DNA from: Camelus bactrianus
Lineage: Eukaryota > Chordata > Mammalia > Artiodactyla > Camelidae
Reading direction: 5' to 3'
NCBI RefSeq assembly: GCF_048773025.1
Contig: NC_133541.1
Coordinates: 17,619,412 to 17,683,411, forward strand
Length of the DNA stretch: 64,000 nt
The translations under genes and the position numbers were made by a program. How positions within the stretch are numbered: position 1 is the first letter of the stretch; every line of letters begins with the position of its first letter. This document shows, piece after piece, positions 47,675-59,324 of the stretch. The notes under the pieces were generated by a model. The model saw only the letters and a program-made list of their open reading frames with translations. It did no database searches and was not told the DNA's origin.

Positions 47675-49345
47675 AAAAAATAACTAAGCCATTAGGAAAC
47701 TGTTTAATACAATCTATGCAAATCTATGATTTCCACTTTTAAGTGAAAGTGTAACATAATATTATAACAGTATTCAACAGGATGAGTGGAAATAAAAAAA
47801 TACTGACTACATTAATATAAATATATTTCCAGTAGAGAGAATACACAATAATATTGCATTTAGCAATGAAAATGCAGTTTCTATTTGATATTAGACTCAC
47901 TATGATTCAAACTGAAATGTAGGCAAAGTTAAATCCATTTTGTTTCACAAAGAAAACCATAAATATTGTAAAATGGAAAAAACTCTAGTGATCTTTTTCC
48001 TAAACTTTTTCATTCAGCTTTTTCCAAATCCCTTTATTTCAAAACTAAGAAATTGCATTTTAATCTTTAAAGACATATACTGTAGTCGGAAAAAATATCC
48101 AGGAACTGAAATATTTGCCAAGCAATAAGATATTCTAAATGTAAATTTCAGATCACTTTTAAATACTAGAAGTTATATAATTTATTTGGTCTTGTAAAAA
48201 TAACATTTCATAAATCACAGAATTTCCTAGAGATTATTTTTTCCTCTGAGCCATCAATATACTAATAAAAAGTAGTACTGAAAATATTTTTTCCATCCAA
48301 ATGTTAAATCCTTAGCTAAACATTTTATGAAAAAATTTAAGCTTTCACTTATATTTTTTTATAATTATGCCTCTCTTAATATAACTATTCTATTTATCTA
48401 TCTTTGTAAATATTTGAGGTTAAATGAGGCAGATTCACTATGCATTTAGTGGTCTATCAGCTGTCTACTTAGCTTATTTGAAAAGTCTGATTATTTTTCA
48501 TTATGAGAATTTCCATATAATGCTCTACTTAAATAAATGGATTAATAACATATGCATATCAGAATTTTACAGTGAATTTGTATTAAACAAACTACCTGAT
48601 TTTAGTGTCTTTAAGACAATTTGAGTTAAGAATTAAGTTAGCAGGATGGTTTACTATTCAGTAAATATTGCATTTCATAGTGCAATTAAATTGATTTCAA
48701 GAAATGATTAATCTAAATTGAATATAAAATTAATGTCTTATGAAACTTATGTGCGTCACACACTTTGTACTCAATCTCCACTTCTGCATCCCAATGTAAT
48801 AAGTAACACCATCAGTGGTACCTGTGACATTTCTCTCAGTCCTGTCCACCTTCTCCGCTCCTCCTGCTGCCTTTCCCATGTCCTAACCACAGTTAGTGTT
48901 ACTGCAAATGATGACATTAAATTGAGCACAGACAATATTTCAGTCCCCATGTGTATATGCAATATATTTAATTGTATAAGATACCACAAAAAATGTCATT
49001 AATATGGTGAAGTATTTTCCAAATTTAATTTATAGGTATATCTTCAAATTTGTGTATTAAAACTGTATACAGTGTGTATCTAATACTTTATATAAGGTGC
49101 ACTGTTTATAGGGAATTTTATAGTGTATGATTTCATCTCTGACTTCAAGTGTTTTCCAAGCTAAAGAGTCCCAATCAAACATTGTTCATCTATTTTTATA
49201 ATTTGGGAAGGTGGTAGCTACACGGTAGAGAAGTCACCATGTCTAAACTGACTGAGGTGGTTTATCAAAAATCTGTCCTGATGCCCGGGATAAAGTCTCC
49301 CTTCTTGCACCTGGAGAATCATTAAGTTTTATGAGCCAATCTCAA
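47675..49345. other. AT-rich DNA, nothing assigned
   Basis: About 1.7 kb. A 94-codon frame at 48718-49002 lies over a C/T-rich stretch that might be a decayed L2; not strong enough to call. Confidence 0.4.
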
Positions 49346-49348
49346 CTC

Positions 49349-49352
<4 letters not shown>

Positions 49353-49383
<31 letters not shown>
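49353..49383. repeat. (AC)n microsatellite
   Basis: About 15 AC units, followed by imperfect ACACA-rich sequence to about 49423. Confidence 0.95.
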
Positions 49384-49387
<4 letters not shown>

Positions 49388-49424
49388 CATGCATATACAC
49401 ACCACACACATACACAAACACACC

Positions 49425-50475
49425 ACTCCTAGGCAGTTATAACACTACTGGACCACCCTCATGGCTAAAAAAGCAAAATGACAACAACAAAACAACACAC
49501 AACCAAAACTTTATGAGCAATGAGAGTCTTAGGGCTTCACTCTCATGTGTACTGGTTACAATAAACGGTGCTACAAAGACAATAAACAAGTTTCACATCC
49601 TAAGTCATACCCACAAACCCACTCCAGTGAGAAATTGTTGCTTTCCCAGGATGGTAAAAACATTTACCTTTCCATTATCAGTTGTGTCTCCTGGCATTTT
49701 CTAAATAAGACCACATCACTTTAAACTTGAAAAGAAACTTTCAATCCAAGTTGTGGATTTGACTTATTCTGCTCCATGAGACCATAAGAGATTCACTATG
49801 TCTTTTTAATATGTTCCTGATGAGGGAGGAATACAGTGTGAAATCAAATTTTATTTGAAAATTGCCATTTGAAAATAAAATGCTCTTTGGTATCTGAATT
49901 TTATTCAAGTTGAGAAATAGTTTCCAATCAGTCGATTTTGCCAAGCAGTCTAAAACAATCTAGTAAACAATCATTAGCAGCTAAATATATTAACAATATC
50001 TAAAAAGAGAGGTGCATGTCCAAATGTAGAAGGTCAAGTTTAGCTACAAAGTATTCAAATAAGTAATATCAAGAGCAAGTATATTATAATGGTGCATTGA
50101 CTTATACCCTGTGAGCCTAAAAGACTTGTTCTGCCTTAAATGTCTAATTACTAGCAGAACTGAATTTATGGGGAAAAGGAAGCCCCATTTGTTGTTCATT
50201 ATGAATTTAAATTCACAAAGTGCATCCATTTACCAACATAATTAAATCCTGTATATCATAAATTCTCACCAGAGTGTTATCTTTCTTTTCTGTTTCCTAA
50301 AAATGCTAAGGGACAGATACAATCATTTAGATAATTTTGAAAGATCTTTCCCCAGTGTAATTGAAGACTGGAAATGGAGGAAAAGGCTTTCTGTTAGTTC
50401 TTTATCACAGAGAACGATCCTATAAATTCAATTAACTATATTAATATTTCAAAGTGTTCTAGCATGTTTATGTTT
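49425..50475. other. Nothing assigned
   Basis: About 1 kb of AT-rich DNA upstream of the possible exon at 50479. No repeat recognised, and no second exon candidate. Confidence 0.4.
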
Positions 50476-50478
50476 TAG

Positions 50479-50771
50479 GTTCTTATTATCCATTGAGTGA
50501 TTTAGAGGCCATTAAATGTATACGTGGGAAAGGAAAACAACTTGACACAGAAGATTCATATATCAAACATCAGAGGCTACAGAAGTGTGTGTGCCCTGGT
50601 ATTCCCAAAGAGGAGGTTTACAGTGAAATTTTTTCTTGTTTGGGTGCAACTTCTGAAGATAATAAAATAAGTTTTAAACATAATCTTCATAACCTGCCTT
50701 ATGATTTATTTCGCCCTAATGTTTTAACGACTGATTTGCCATCTTTCTTCACCACCTCTGCCAATTTTTAG
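50479..50771 (+). CDS. Possible 3'-terminal coding exon, gene unknown
   Basis: I do not recognise this protein. A plausible 3' splice site (TGTTTATGTTTTAG, AG at 50477-50478) is followed by a frame that stays open for 97 codons and ends at TAG (50769-50771), with a second TAG directly after. The frame has no ATG near its start, which fits an internal start of an exon in a multi-exon gene. Composition is balanced and protein-like for such AT-rich DNA: many K, E and D, a Cys-containing KCVCPGIPKEEVYSEIF segment in the middle and a hydrophobic C-terminus ending in LPSFFTTSANF. No domain, signal peptide or membrane segment is evident. Entry phase would be two bases of a split codon. An AATAAA at 51009-51014 could serve polyadenylation but lies inside an L2-like stretch. 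Similar-length frames occur here by chance, so it remains a candidate. Confidence 0.35.
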
Positions 50772-50929
50772 TAGAGAAATGACTTTATTTAACACTTTTC
50801 AAAATGTAAGCTTTCTTTGCCTCAGTTTTCCTGTATACATATATCTTCTATTATACAACAAAAAGAAATATGTTTTCTTTAAACTAGGTATTCTTAATTT
50901 CTGGAACAGTCCCTGAAGACTATAGAAAT

Positions 50930-51245
50930 GTTTATTCAACATGCTTTAATCCAAACACACAAATTTACTAATTTGCCACTAAATGCCCCACACTATGCTA
51001 ATCATTTCAAATAAAATAGTAAACAAAAGGCATATGGTCTCTGAGCAAATGGAGCTAAGAGTTCAGTGGAAAGGGCAGACATTAAAGAAAGGAAGACAGA
51101 AAATGTGTAACATACAAGTCAGCCCAATGCATAGAGGGACCCAGTGCATCGAGAAAGAATGTTCACAGTGAAGTCTTGGTAGAAATGGCCTCGCAGGAAA
51201 GGACATTTATCTTAAGCAGGGTAAGACAGTCCACCAATTTGAGAC
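50930..51245 (-). mobile_element. L2 LINE fragment (probable)
   Basis: Antisense L2 phrases on the plus strand: CCCACACTATGCTAATCATT, ATAGTAAACAAAAGGCATAT, GGTCTCTGAGCAAATGGAGC and AAGGACATTTATCTTAAGC. Diverged. Confidence 0.5.
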
Positions 51246-51249
51246 TGAA

Positions 51250-52855
51250 CTGATACTCTGAGTAGAGACTTCCTGGTTTTACCTAAAGGTCTACAGGGCT
51301 AATTTTAAACCCTTAAAACAACATCTAAGTAGCTATCTATTTTTGGAAAATGGATAGTGACATGTCTCACATAAGAAACTGAAAGTCACATTTCAGTAAA
51401 TATTGTAATAATTCATTAAAATAGGTCTTAGACTGATACTTGAAAGGAGAGTGTGCATTTGCTTGCTTTGAATTTTTTATTTTTGTGGTTTGTTATAGCA
51501 TTTACAAGCATCCACATAATTAAAAGAGAACTAAAATGTTCCCATCATGCAAAATCCAAACAAAACCAAAGACAAGCCCATTAAACTCTCAGTATACTGT
51601 GACTTTCCTTGAATACACTGAGAAAAATTTCTAAACCCTTTATGACTTCCTTTCAAATAGTTGAAAATAAAATTTCTAGCCTTAACTTGAAAAAAAAAAG
51701 AAGTAGCTCATTAATTTGAACACTTTAGGTAAGTTTTTTTTGTTTTTCCTTTTTTTTTTTAATATCAGGACTTTGAATCCTGAGCAAATTTTGTGCCAAC
51801 CATATTTTTTTTAATATTTTTGTTCGCACTGGTAGATCACATGCACAAACTAGATTTAAGAAAAAACATATATTTCAAAATGATCTTGCTGCTAAGTTAT
51901 TTTTATGACATCAGATATTTTTGGGGAAAAAAAGGTTGTACTTTTCCAATAGACACTTTCACTAGGTAACTTTAAATTCACTAAGTATATTCACAAAGTA
52001 TATTTTAAATGCATGTTTGATTTAATTATATGAGATACTGCCCAAGCTTCATAAGCCTAAATCTAGCAGAAGTGCATAAATTTTTTTTGAAATCATAGTT
52101 TCCAAAGGTTATTGGACTGCTGTAGAGTGTTCCATTGTGAATGTCCATTTGTTAGACCAGATGGGTGCAGAGATGAGCCCTGAAGGTAATGGAACATACT
52201 TGACGTTCTTTTTATTTTCATTGCAAAATAGATTCTCAGTATTGGCAAAATAGGCGCAAGTTCTGACGTGCAATGTCATTAAAATTAAAAAGAAATGCAA
52301 CTCTTTTTTCCAGCCAGAGATCACTTATAGCATATTTCCTTCACTTTTATTTTTTATTGATTAAAAAAATGAAGTATGTTAGTTAATTTTTGGTGGTTAT
52401 TCATTATTATAAAAGTGAAAGTTATTTTATAATGGCAGTGGAGGTACCATCACCTGGTATCTCTTATGGTATATTGTTTTCAGCCTATTTAAATTCACTA
52501 ATTACCATAATTGAAATAATAAAGTAAGTGAAAATCAATGCCTCCTATGCAAATTTCATTAACAGTGATTACCTATAATACCTCTACGTTTATTGGGACA
52601 GTGCTACTTCAGAAGAGTTTGCATGAAAGGTAAAAAGATAGACTACTAACTAAGAATACAAACCTTGCAGATTACTTGCTAGGCTTTTATATTACAGATG
52701 AGAAAAGCAAGTTCTGAAAGAATGCGGATCCCTGATTCCTACTCCAGAGAACTTCCTCATGTATGTCATGAAGAGAGATGTTCTCCACAAAATCCTTGTC
52801 TGTACAGTACCTCATAGCATGATTGACATGTCAGCTGGTCATTTGCTCTCCTAGC
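51250..52855. other. AT-rich DNA, nothing assigned
   Basis: About 1.6 kb. Contains T-rich runs near 51735-51765 and a doubtful MIR scrap near 52690-52740. No gene recognised. Confidence 0.4.
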
Positions 52856-52859
52856 TCCC

Positions 52860-53345
52860 CCTTGTCTTTATATACCACAACTTTACCCAGTCATCTGTCG
52901 ATGGACATTTAGGCTGCTTCCATGTCTCGGCTATTGTAAATAGTGCTGCTATGAACATTGGGGTGCGTGTATCTTTTTGAATTGGAGTTTTCTCAGGATA
53001 TATGCCCAGGAATGGGATTGCCTAATCATACTGCAAACCTATTTTTGGTTTTTTAAGGAATCTTCATGCTGTTTTCCATAGGGGCTGCACCAAATTATAT
53101 TCCCACCAACAGTATAGGAGGGTTCCCCTTTTTCCACAATCTCTCCAGCATTTATCAGTTGTTGACTTTTGAATGATGGCCATTCTGACTGGTGTGAGGT
53201 GATACCTCATTGTAGTTTTGATTTGCACTTCTCTGATAATTAGCGATATTGACCATCTTTTCATGTGCCTATTGGACATCTGTATATATTATTGGAGAAA
53301 TGTCTGTTCAGGTCTTCTGCTCACTTTTTGATTGGGTTTTGCTCC
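52860..53345 (-). mobile_element. L1 ORF2 fragment, C-terminal part
   Basis: The minus-strand frame at 53064-53279 encodes L1 ORF2p C-terminal sequence ([20 protein letters not shown], then [19 protein letters not shown] and LVQPLWKT). Plus-strand antisense hallmarks include CTGTCGATGGACATTTAGG, TCAGGATATATGCCCAGGA and GGTGTGAGGTGATACCTCA. Only about 485 bp remain; the 3' UTR and tail are absent, so it is an internal piece. Similar to the plus-strand copy at 7.8 kb and so of a recent L1 group. Confidence 0.93.
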
Positions 53346-53349
53346 TTAT

Positions 53350-54290
53350 TGTCTAGATTTATGGTCAAAAAAGTCTCCAATTTAACCCAAGAAGCAGTAT
53401 GCTTCTCTATGTGTCTTCATGTGGAGTAAAACTACCTAAAACCAGAGGAAAAAATTCTTAAAAGCAAGCCAGTTGTTTCATATATATTCCTTATGAAACT
53501 CACTCCTTTATATAAAATCATCTGTAACAAAGAATAGTTTTCCACATTTCTTAAGATTTTTTTAGTGAAGCACAGTTTAGGCAAATTTTTAGCATATTAT
53601 TTTTATGGTTTAATTTTGTCAGCATGAGAGAATCATATGTGTTCCTTATCAAGGTATTAAAATACATTCCTCTGAATATTCTTTCTTTCCCTCCCTATCA
53701 TATGTTAAGCTTATAGATCATCATCAAGTTTCTACCAAGGGAATAAATATGATTGTGTCAGAGATTTTTCTAACAAATACCATTCACCTTGGAAGATGAT
53801 GAATTGATGTATGTCCATCATAAAATGTCCAACCTAATGCAATCAATTCTTCCATATGGCCAGAGTGTTCCTTCAGTGATAGACACTCTATGACAATGTA
53901 ATGCTTCATTTGCTTAGCTGGTACTTCATTCAACTTTCTTAAAAAATTATCTAGTGACTTTCAGAAGGTTTATAAGAAGACACTCCTACACGTCTCTCAT
54001 TTCCAACTACCATTCTTTCTCTTCTCTTTCTTTTTTCAAAGGTATACTTTTAAAAAATAAATTATTATAGGTAGAAAAGGAAATCCAGGCTTTGTAAAGA
54101 AGAGTCTTTGGAAAAAATTAAGTATTGATTGAGACTATTCTGTGCCAAAAATTTTGCTTTATCAAGTCATTCTTCTAAGTGTAGGAGGAGAGATACAAAG
54201 AATATAAGACACTCTCACTACCTCAAGATTCTTTTAATCCAGTTGGAGAAAAAAAGTTTATATAAACAAAGAAAGGAAAAAAGTACATAC
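53350..54290. other. AT-rich DNA, nothing assigned
   Basis: About 0.9 kb without a recognised gene. The part from 54130 on may be a further, more decayed antisense L2 segment. Confidence 0.4.
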
Positions 54291-54299
54291 AAACAGATT

Positions 54300-54745
54300 C
54301 ATTTACACCTCAGTAGCTATTTGTTGAACACTCACTTTGTGCCAGGAGCTGTTTTAGGTATTGGGAATACAGCAGTGGACACGATCTCTGCTCTCACGCA
54401 GATTTCTTTCTAACAGTGCAAGACAAATGACACAAAGCAAATAAGCAAAGGGACGTGAGGGAATAGATGGTTGCTGGGCTTGATATTCTAAAACTGCATG
54501 GGGATGAAAGAGCTTTCTAATGAGAAGACATCTGAGCAGAGATCTAGACACAGTGAGGGAACGAGCTTTGTGAATATCTGCTGGAAACATACCTTTGTGA
54601 ATATCCGCCGGAAAATGTACCTGTAGAGGAAACAGCAATGTACGTGCAACCCTTAGGCAGAACTGAGCTTGGCCTGCTCAGGATCGAGTAAAGCTTGAGT
54701 ACAGAAAGTGAGAATGAGTTGAGTGACAGCAGCAGAGGTCTGGGA
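54300..54745 (-). mobile_element. L2 LINE 3' region, antisense
   Basis: Plus strand reads as reversed L2: TTTGTTGAACACTCACTTTG, TGCCAGGAGCTGTTTTAGG, TACAGCAGTGGACACGATCT, GAAGACATCTGAGCAGAGAT and AGAACTGAGCTTGGCCTGCT. It carries a local two-copy repeat with a 27-bp period (units starting CTTTGTGAATATC at 54566 and 54593). Confidence 0.8.
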
Positions 54746-54749
54746 AACT

Positions 54750-55000
54750 TCAAATTTAGAAACGAATTTCGTTCAACAATGACGAATGTTCACATAATTC
54801 ACGGTTAATCAAAGGCTGTGTGATGTTGCTAAACTTAAAAATTAGGAGGGATACATAAAAAATTCGAGAAAATTACAGATTGAAATACTGTGTTATCTTT
54901 AAGGGAGGGTTATCAGTGATACCTATTTTCTTATTTTGGTCCTCTAGCAATTTTTTCACTTTTCTAAAAATTAATATCTATAATTTTAGATTAAGTAAAA
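54750..55000. other. Nothing assigned
   Basis: No recognised gene; AGGGAGGGTTATCAGTGATA near 54903 hints weakly at an old L1M 3' UTR. Confidence 0.35.
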
Positions 55001-55003
55001 TTA

Positions 55004-55220
55004 CGGTTGACTCTTGAACAACACGGGTTTGATTTACATAGGTCCACTTACATGTGTCTGTTTTTCACTAAATCTGTACTACACTACTACATGACCCATG
55101 GTTGGTTGAATCCACAGATATGGACACGCAGACACAGTGAGCCGCTGTAAAACTGTATGTGGATTTTTGACTGCACAGGGGATCAGCACCCCAACCCCTG
55201 CATTGTTCAAGGGTCAGCTG
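55004..55220. mobile_element. Complete Tc1/mariner-class MITE (Tigger-type)
   Basis: A 217-bp element with terminal inverted repeats: the left end CGGTTGACTCTTGAACAACA mirrors the right end, which ends GTTCAAGGGTCAGCTG. It is bounded by TA on each side (55002-55003 and 55221-55222), the target duplication of this superfamily. It has no coding capacity and would have been moved by a pogo/Tigger transposase in trans. I recall this family from mammals but am unsure of the exact subfamily name. Confidence 0.85.
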
Positions 55221-55224
55221 TATC

Positions 55225-56600
55225 GCAAAGTATATTTAAGCTAAAATAACATTTAATACCTGATATCTTACTAACAGTTGCTTTCTTTAAAGGAAGAGAT
55301 TCCACGAGTAGGTCTTAAAAGACAATTTACCACATGAGACTAATTTAAAAGATAATTTTGTGGCAAAGTAAACTGGGGTGCTAAGTAAAGTAGGCCCAGC
55401 TCTGGCTTTATTTAGATTTGAAATCTCTCCCCCAGCACTACCTCCTTTATGGTCATTCTGTTTGAGACATCTAATGAACTTGAAAGCACAGTGGGAATTG
55501 TACAATGACTAGTGTAAACAATAAACGCTGAATTTGGAAGGAGATGATTCACCATGAACCTGGACTGGTCAGCGCTAACGTGTACTCTAGTTGTTCAAAC
55601 CTGTGAAGGCTTTCAGGGAGTAAAGGTAAACATGGTCTCCAATAATATAGAACCTTAATCAACAAGAGGCCAGGAAAACCAAAATGCAAAGAACTGCACA
55701 ATCACAGAGGGTGAAAAACAGAAATGTCCTGGCATGGAGGCTACTCCTGGCACATGAGAACTTCGAAAAAAATACAAATCTAGCAGCTGTTCTTATTTCA
55801 CAAATAACAGATCTGTTTATTCAAATTCACATGGTATATTTCTCCAATTTTTGATTTCTATAATAATATGATATTACATTCTTCACAGGTCTTTGGATTC
55901 ACAACTTAAAATATCTAACGAATATTAGGGGTAATAAAACTGTACCTATTATAGGAAATGTACACTGCAAGTTTACTTTTTGTGAAGAAATTAAGTTTGG
56001 TGTATTTCTCCTAGCTGATATTTCAGTGAAGATACTCAACATGAATATTGCTTAGCTGCACAAAAATTGATCAGTTTTTTATTTTTACAAGATTATTTGC
56101 AGACTGTTATTTATATTCTATTATTTATGAAATATTTTTGTACACTCTGTAAACCCTTTTTAAAACATATCTTACTTCCTTCCTCTATTCTTATGCATTT
56201 TCTCGTTTACATCATGGAGTTAAATCCTCCAGATTTTTTTTTTGAGAACTTTTGATTAAATTAAATTTAGACTACTATATTTGTAGTTTTAGCTTTAATT
56301 TTCTTTCATGGTGACTTTAAGTTTAAAATACAGCTCTAAGTGAGATTTCAGCTCAACTTATATATTCACATGGACTCAGGAAACATTTAGAGCACATAAG
56401 GAATTATTTTTAGTTTTCCAAGAAACAAAGGGAGACATCTTTGTTACAATGGGGAAATTAATCATAGCAATATAATGAAGCTAATACCCATCTTTCCATT
56501 TAAAAAAAAATTTACTCATACATTTGTAGAATTTTTGTCAAGAAGTTCCCCAAGGAGATACCAAGGCAACAAAGATATATAGCCCAAGAGTGGCAATAAG
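55225..56600. other. AT-rich DNA, nothing assigned
   Basis: About 1.4 kb with no recognised gene or confident repeat. Confidence 0.4.
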
Positions 56601-56960
56601 GTTCAGGCACTTGTTGTCCAATGCTGGCAGGTCTCCCGCTCTGGGCTGGGGAACGTTCACAGGACAGAAGTGCCAGTGCAGGAGGTAGAACACCATCCAC
56701 TACCAGCTCCCACAGCTGCTACCCATGCCTCCCCTCATCCATCCTCCCCGCATCTGCCCTGTTCTATAGGCCACCCCGCCAGGCCAGCCTTTCTGCTTCA
56801 CCCTATGATCGCACACTTCTTCCTTGTTGCTTCATGTCAACATACCTTTCGTTATAACCCCTGAAACCGTCTCCTTTCCTCCCCAACACTGGTTCCTTTA
56901 GGACGCCATGTCCCTGTACATAAAAATCTTCACTCACTGATCACGATTATCACCTTATTT
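56600..56960. other. GC-richer pocket, unassigned
   Basis: A C-rich stretch with several CpGs within AT-rich surroundings. Plus-strand frames at 56621-56857 and 56670-56864 and a minus frame at 56512-56700 overlap it, which is more typical of composition than of coding. It might be a decayed LTR: a TACATAAAAATC motif lies at about 56917. Confidence 0.3.
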
Positions 56961-57127
56961 GCTTTCCAGATTGAGTTTAAACAAACAAACAAAAAAAGAA
57001 CCCTCATTTTGCAATAATCTAAATCAATACAAGTAGAAATACGTCTTGAATTGCAGGTGACATAAAAGTATGGAAGGAGTAACTAATAATTTTGACCATT
57101 AACTTTTAAAAATTTCTGTCAAGAATT

Positions 57128-57420
57128 TTTTTTTTAGCTTTATTGAGGTATAATTGACATTTAAAGTCAAGTAAGATATTTAAAGTGTACATCGTGGTAA
57201 TTTGATAAAGTTATATGTTGTGAAAGGATCCTCCTCAACTGGTAAATGAAACCATCCATCAACTCACACATTTACTTTTTTTTTTGTAAGAACATTTAGG
57301 TCCTTCTCTCTTAGCGTATTTCAATTACGTGATACAGTGTTATAGATTGTGGTCACCATGTTTTGCATTAGATCCTCAGACCTTATTCATCTTACAGCTG
57401 AATGTCTATACTTTTATGAT
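57128..57420 (-). mobile_element. Old L1 3' end, antisense
   Basis: A T run then AGCTTTATTGAGGTATAATT, GACATTTAAAGTCAAGTAAG, TAAAGTGTACATCGTGGTAA, AACTCACACATTTACTTTTT and GATTGTGGTCACCATGTTTT is the reversed 3' end of L1MA/MB-type elements, which reads as the familiar end of ORF2/3' UTR. Confidence 0.88.
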
Positions 57421-57424
57421 ACAG

Positions 57425-58840
57425 CTTTGAAAAGCCTTACTTAACACCTTACATAGTGACCATGATAATTATAATGTATATACAATCATGAGTTGTACAG
57501 TGAGGGGGTCATTAGCTCCATTTTCTACACCCATACCATGATGTTTGGAAAGATTAGGTGTTTGTTTGGATTTTCTGACCTAACTAGTGTGGACACCAGT
57601 TTGTGGACAGACCATGAATGAGACTATTTAGATTAAAAGCATGTAAAGAAAAGTGCATAGATCTTTGATCAGACAATCAAAATAAGAAATAATACTGACT
57701 GTTAAAATAGAGTATAATGTGGATGATAAGGTGAACATAGGAGTGAAATATAAATCACAAAGACTGACTATGAAAGATAGGAGAAAAAAGCAAAGATATC
57801 CTGAATTGAATAAAGAAAATCACTCTAATTCTGCTGGCAGATGAAAGAAAATGAAACTTGAGGACACACAAAGCAACAAACACAAGGAAATACATTAAAT
57901 GGTCAACAAAAACAACAAAATGATCAAGCCATAAAGCTAAGCCAAACAGTCTTAATCTTGAATCTTGGAGTTGAAGAAATGTCAGTGATAAATGTTAGAG
58001 ATGAAAAAAGTCGACAAAAATGTCCCTTCTTCTTTGGTTAATGGCTAAAAATGAGGTACAATATTAAAAAGGTAAAAACTGCTTTCCTCAAGTCTAGCAA
58101 AACCAAACAGGTGCATACATGTAACTGTGTACATACATACAAACACTTCACACTAACATAGGACTGTATGTGAGCATCTGAGAGCAACACATAATTTTGG
58201 CATGAAATCTTGGATACCAAAGTTTAGTTTATAACAAAATTATATGCTTGACTGGTTCATCAATTCATCATATTTATTTCATATAACAGACATGTCTGGT
58301 AACATAAATGTCAATTGGTTTCAATAACTTATTTTGATACAACATCCATCACGGTAAAGTATTAATGGCAAAAGCAAAAATCAAGTAATATATTCTAGAA
58401 TTAGGAAGGAGGCAACTCAGAGGAAAGTACTTTGTAATAAAGAAATGTACCAATGTAGTGTTCAGATTTAACATGATTTGACACACCTGATATAGAGGAG
58501 TACTGAAACTGACAGCTAAGTAAGTCTTCAAATAAAATCTGACAATGGTCTTTGTCTGCTTTTCCTTCACTACTTTTAAAATATGCAGCAAAAGTGACTT
58601 AATCATTTAAATCATAAATAGAAGACCTTTAATGGCTAATATAGCAAAAAATAAAAGAAACATTCATTCCATTTGAGCCAATTTACCTTACCATTATTTC
58701 AGTGTTTTTACTTTTTCAGTACAGTAACTATATAAAAATATAAATTTAAAAATCACATTTTTTTGTAAAGGAAATCAAATGAATGCAGTTGTATGAACTA
58801 TGCCTTTTATTTTCTATATTTGGATGATTTAGCTATCTAG
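57425..58840. other. AT-rich DNA, nothing assigned
   Basis: About 1.4 kb. Part of 57425-57560 may continue the L1. No gene recognised; the minus-strand frame 58349-58606 shows no domain. Confidence 0.4.
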
Positions 58841-58846
58841 GTCTCT

Positions 58847-59320
58847 TGTTGCCCCTGTAGGGGCTGCCCCTCACAGAGTCACTTAATTCCTAAAAATAGC
58901 AAATAACTCACTAAAAGTACATCTTTCATATAAAAGCCAACCAATCTAGATCCCATACTCCTAACCACCATCTTTCCAGGGATCTCACATCCTGGGCCAT
59001 TATCTACCTGGGGTCAGCCACCAGACAACTAAGGACAACACTTAGGTCTCAAAGCCCACTGAAATTATCCAAACTAGCCAACCCTACACTGGCTTGGCCT
59101 GCCTCACTCATTCCTTTCCACAGAAACCATGAATGTTTCCATGAATATTCTCTTCCCCTACATATCTCCATCATCCCTTCCACAACGGAGCAATCCTGGT
59201 GCTTCCTGTATGACCTTGTCTGGTACCTATTCCTCTGTTTCCAGGGAACTGTGAATAAAAACTTCTTCCTTCATGACAGTCATTTTCATGTCTGCATATC
59301 TTATTATACCTGATTAAAAC
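58847..59320 (+). mobile_element. Possible solo LTR of an endogenous retrovirus
   Basis: The block starts TGTTGCCCCTGTAGGGGCTG and ends near CCTGATTAAAACA. It has a TATA box (TATAAAA, 58929-58935) and AATAAA at 59254-59259, and it is more C-rich than its surroundings. I could not find a target duplication, so both edges and the identification are tentative. Confidence 0.42.
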
Positions 59321-59324
59321 AAAC

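Noticed and set aside
48718-49002. 94-codon plus-strand frame and a 72-codon frame opposite it
   Set aside because: Frames on both strands over a C/T-rich stretch that may be a decayed L2; no protein features.
53064-53279. Minus-strand frame with strong protein features
   Set aside because: L1 ORF2p C-terminal fragment again.
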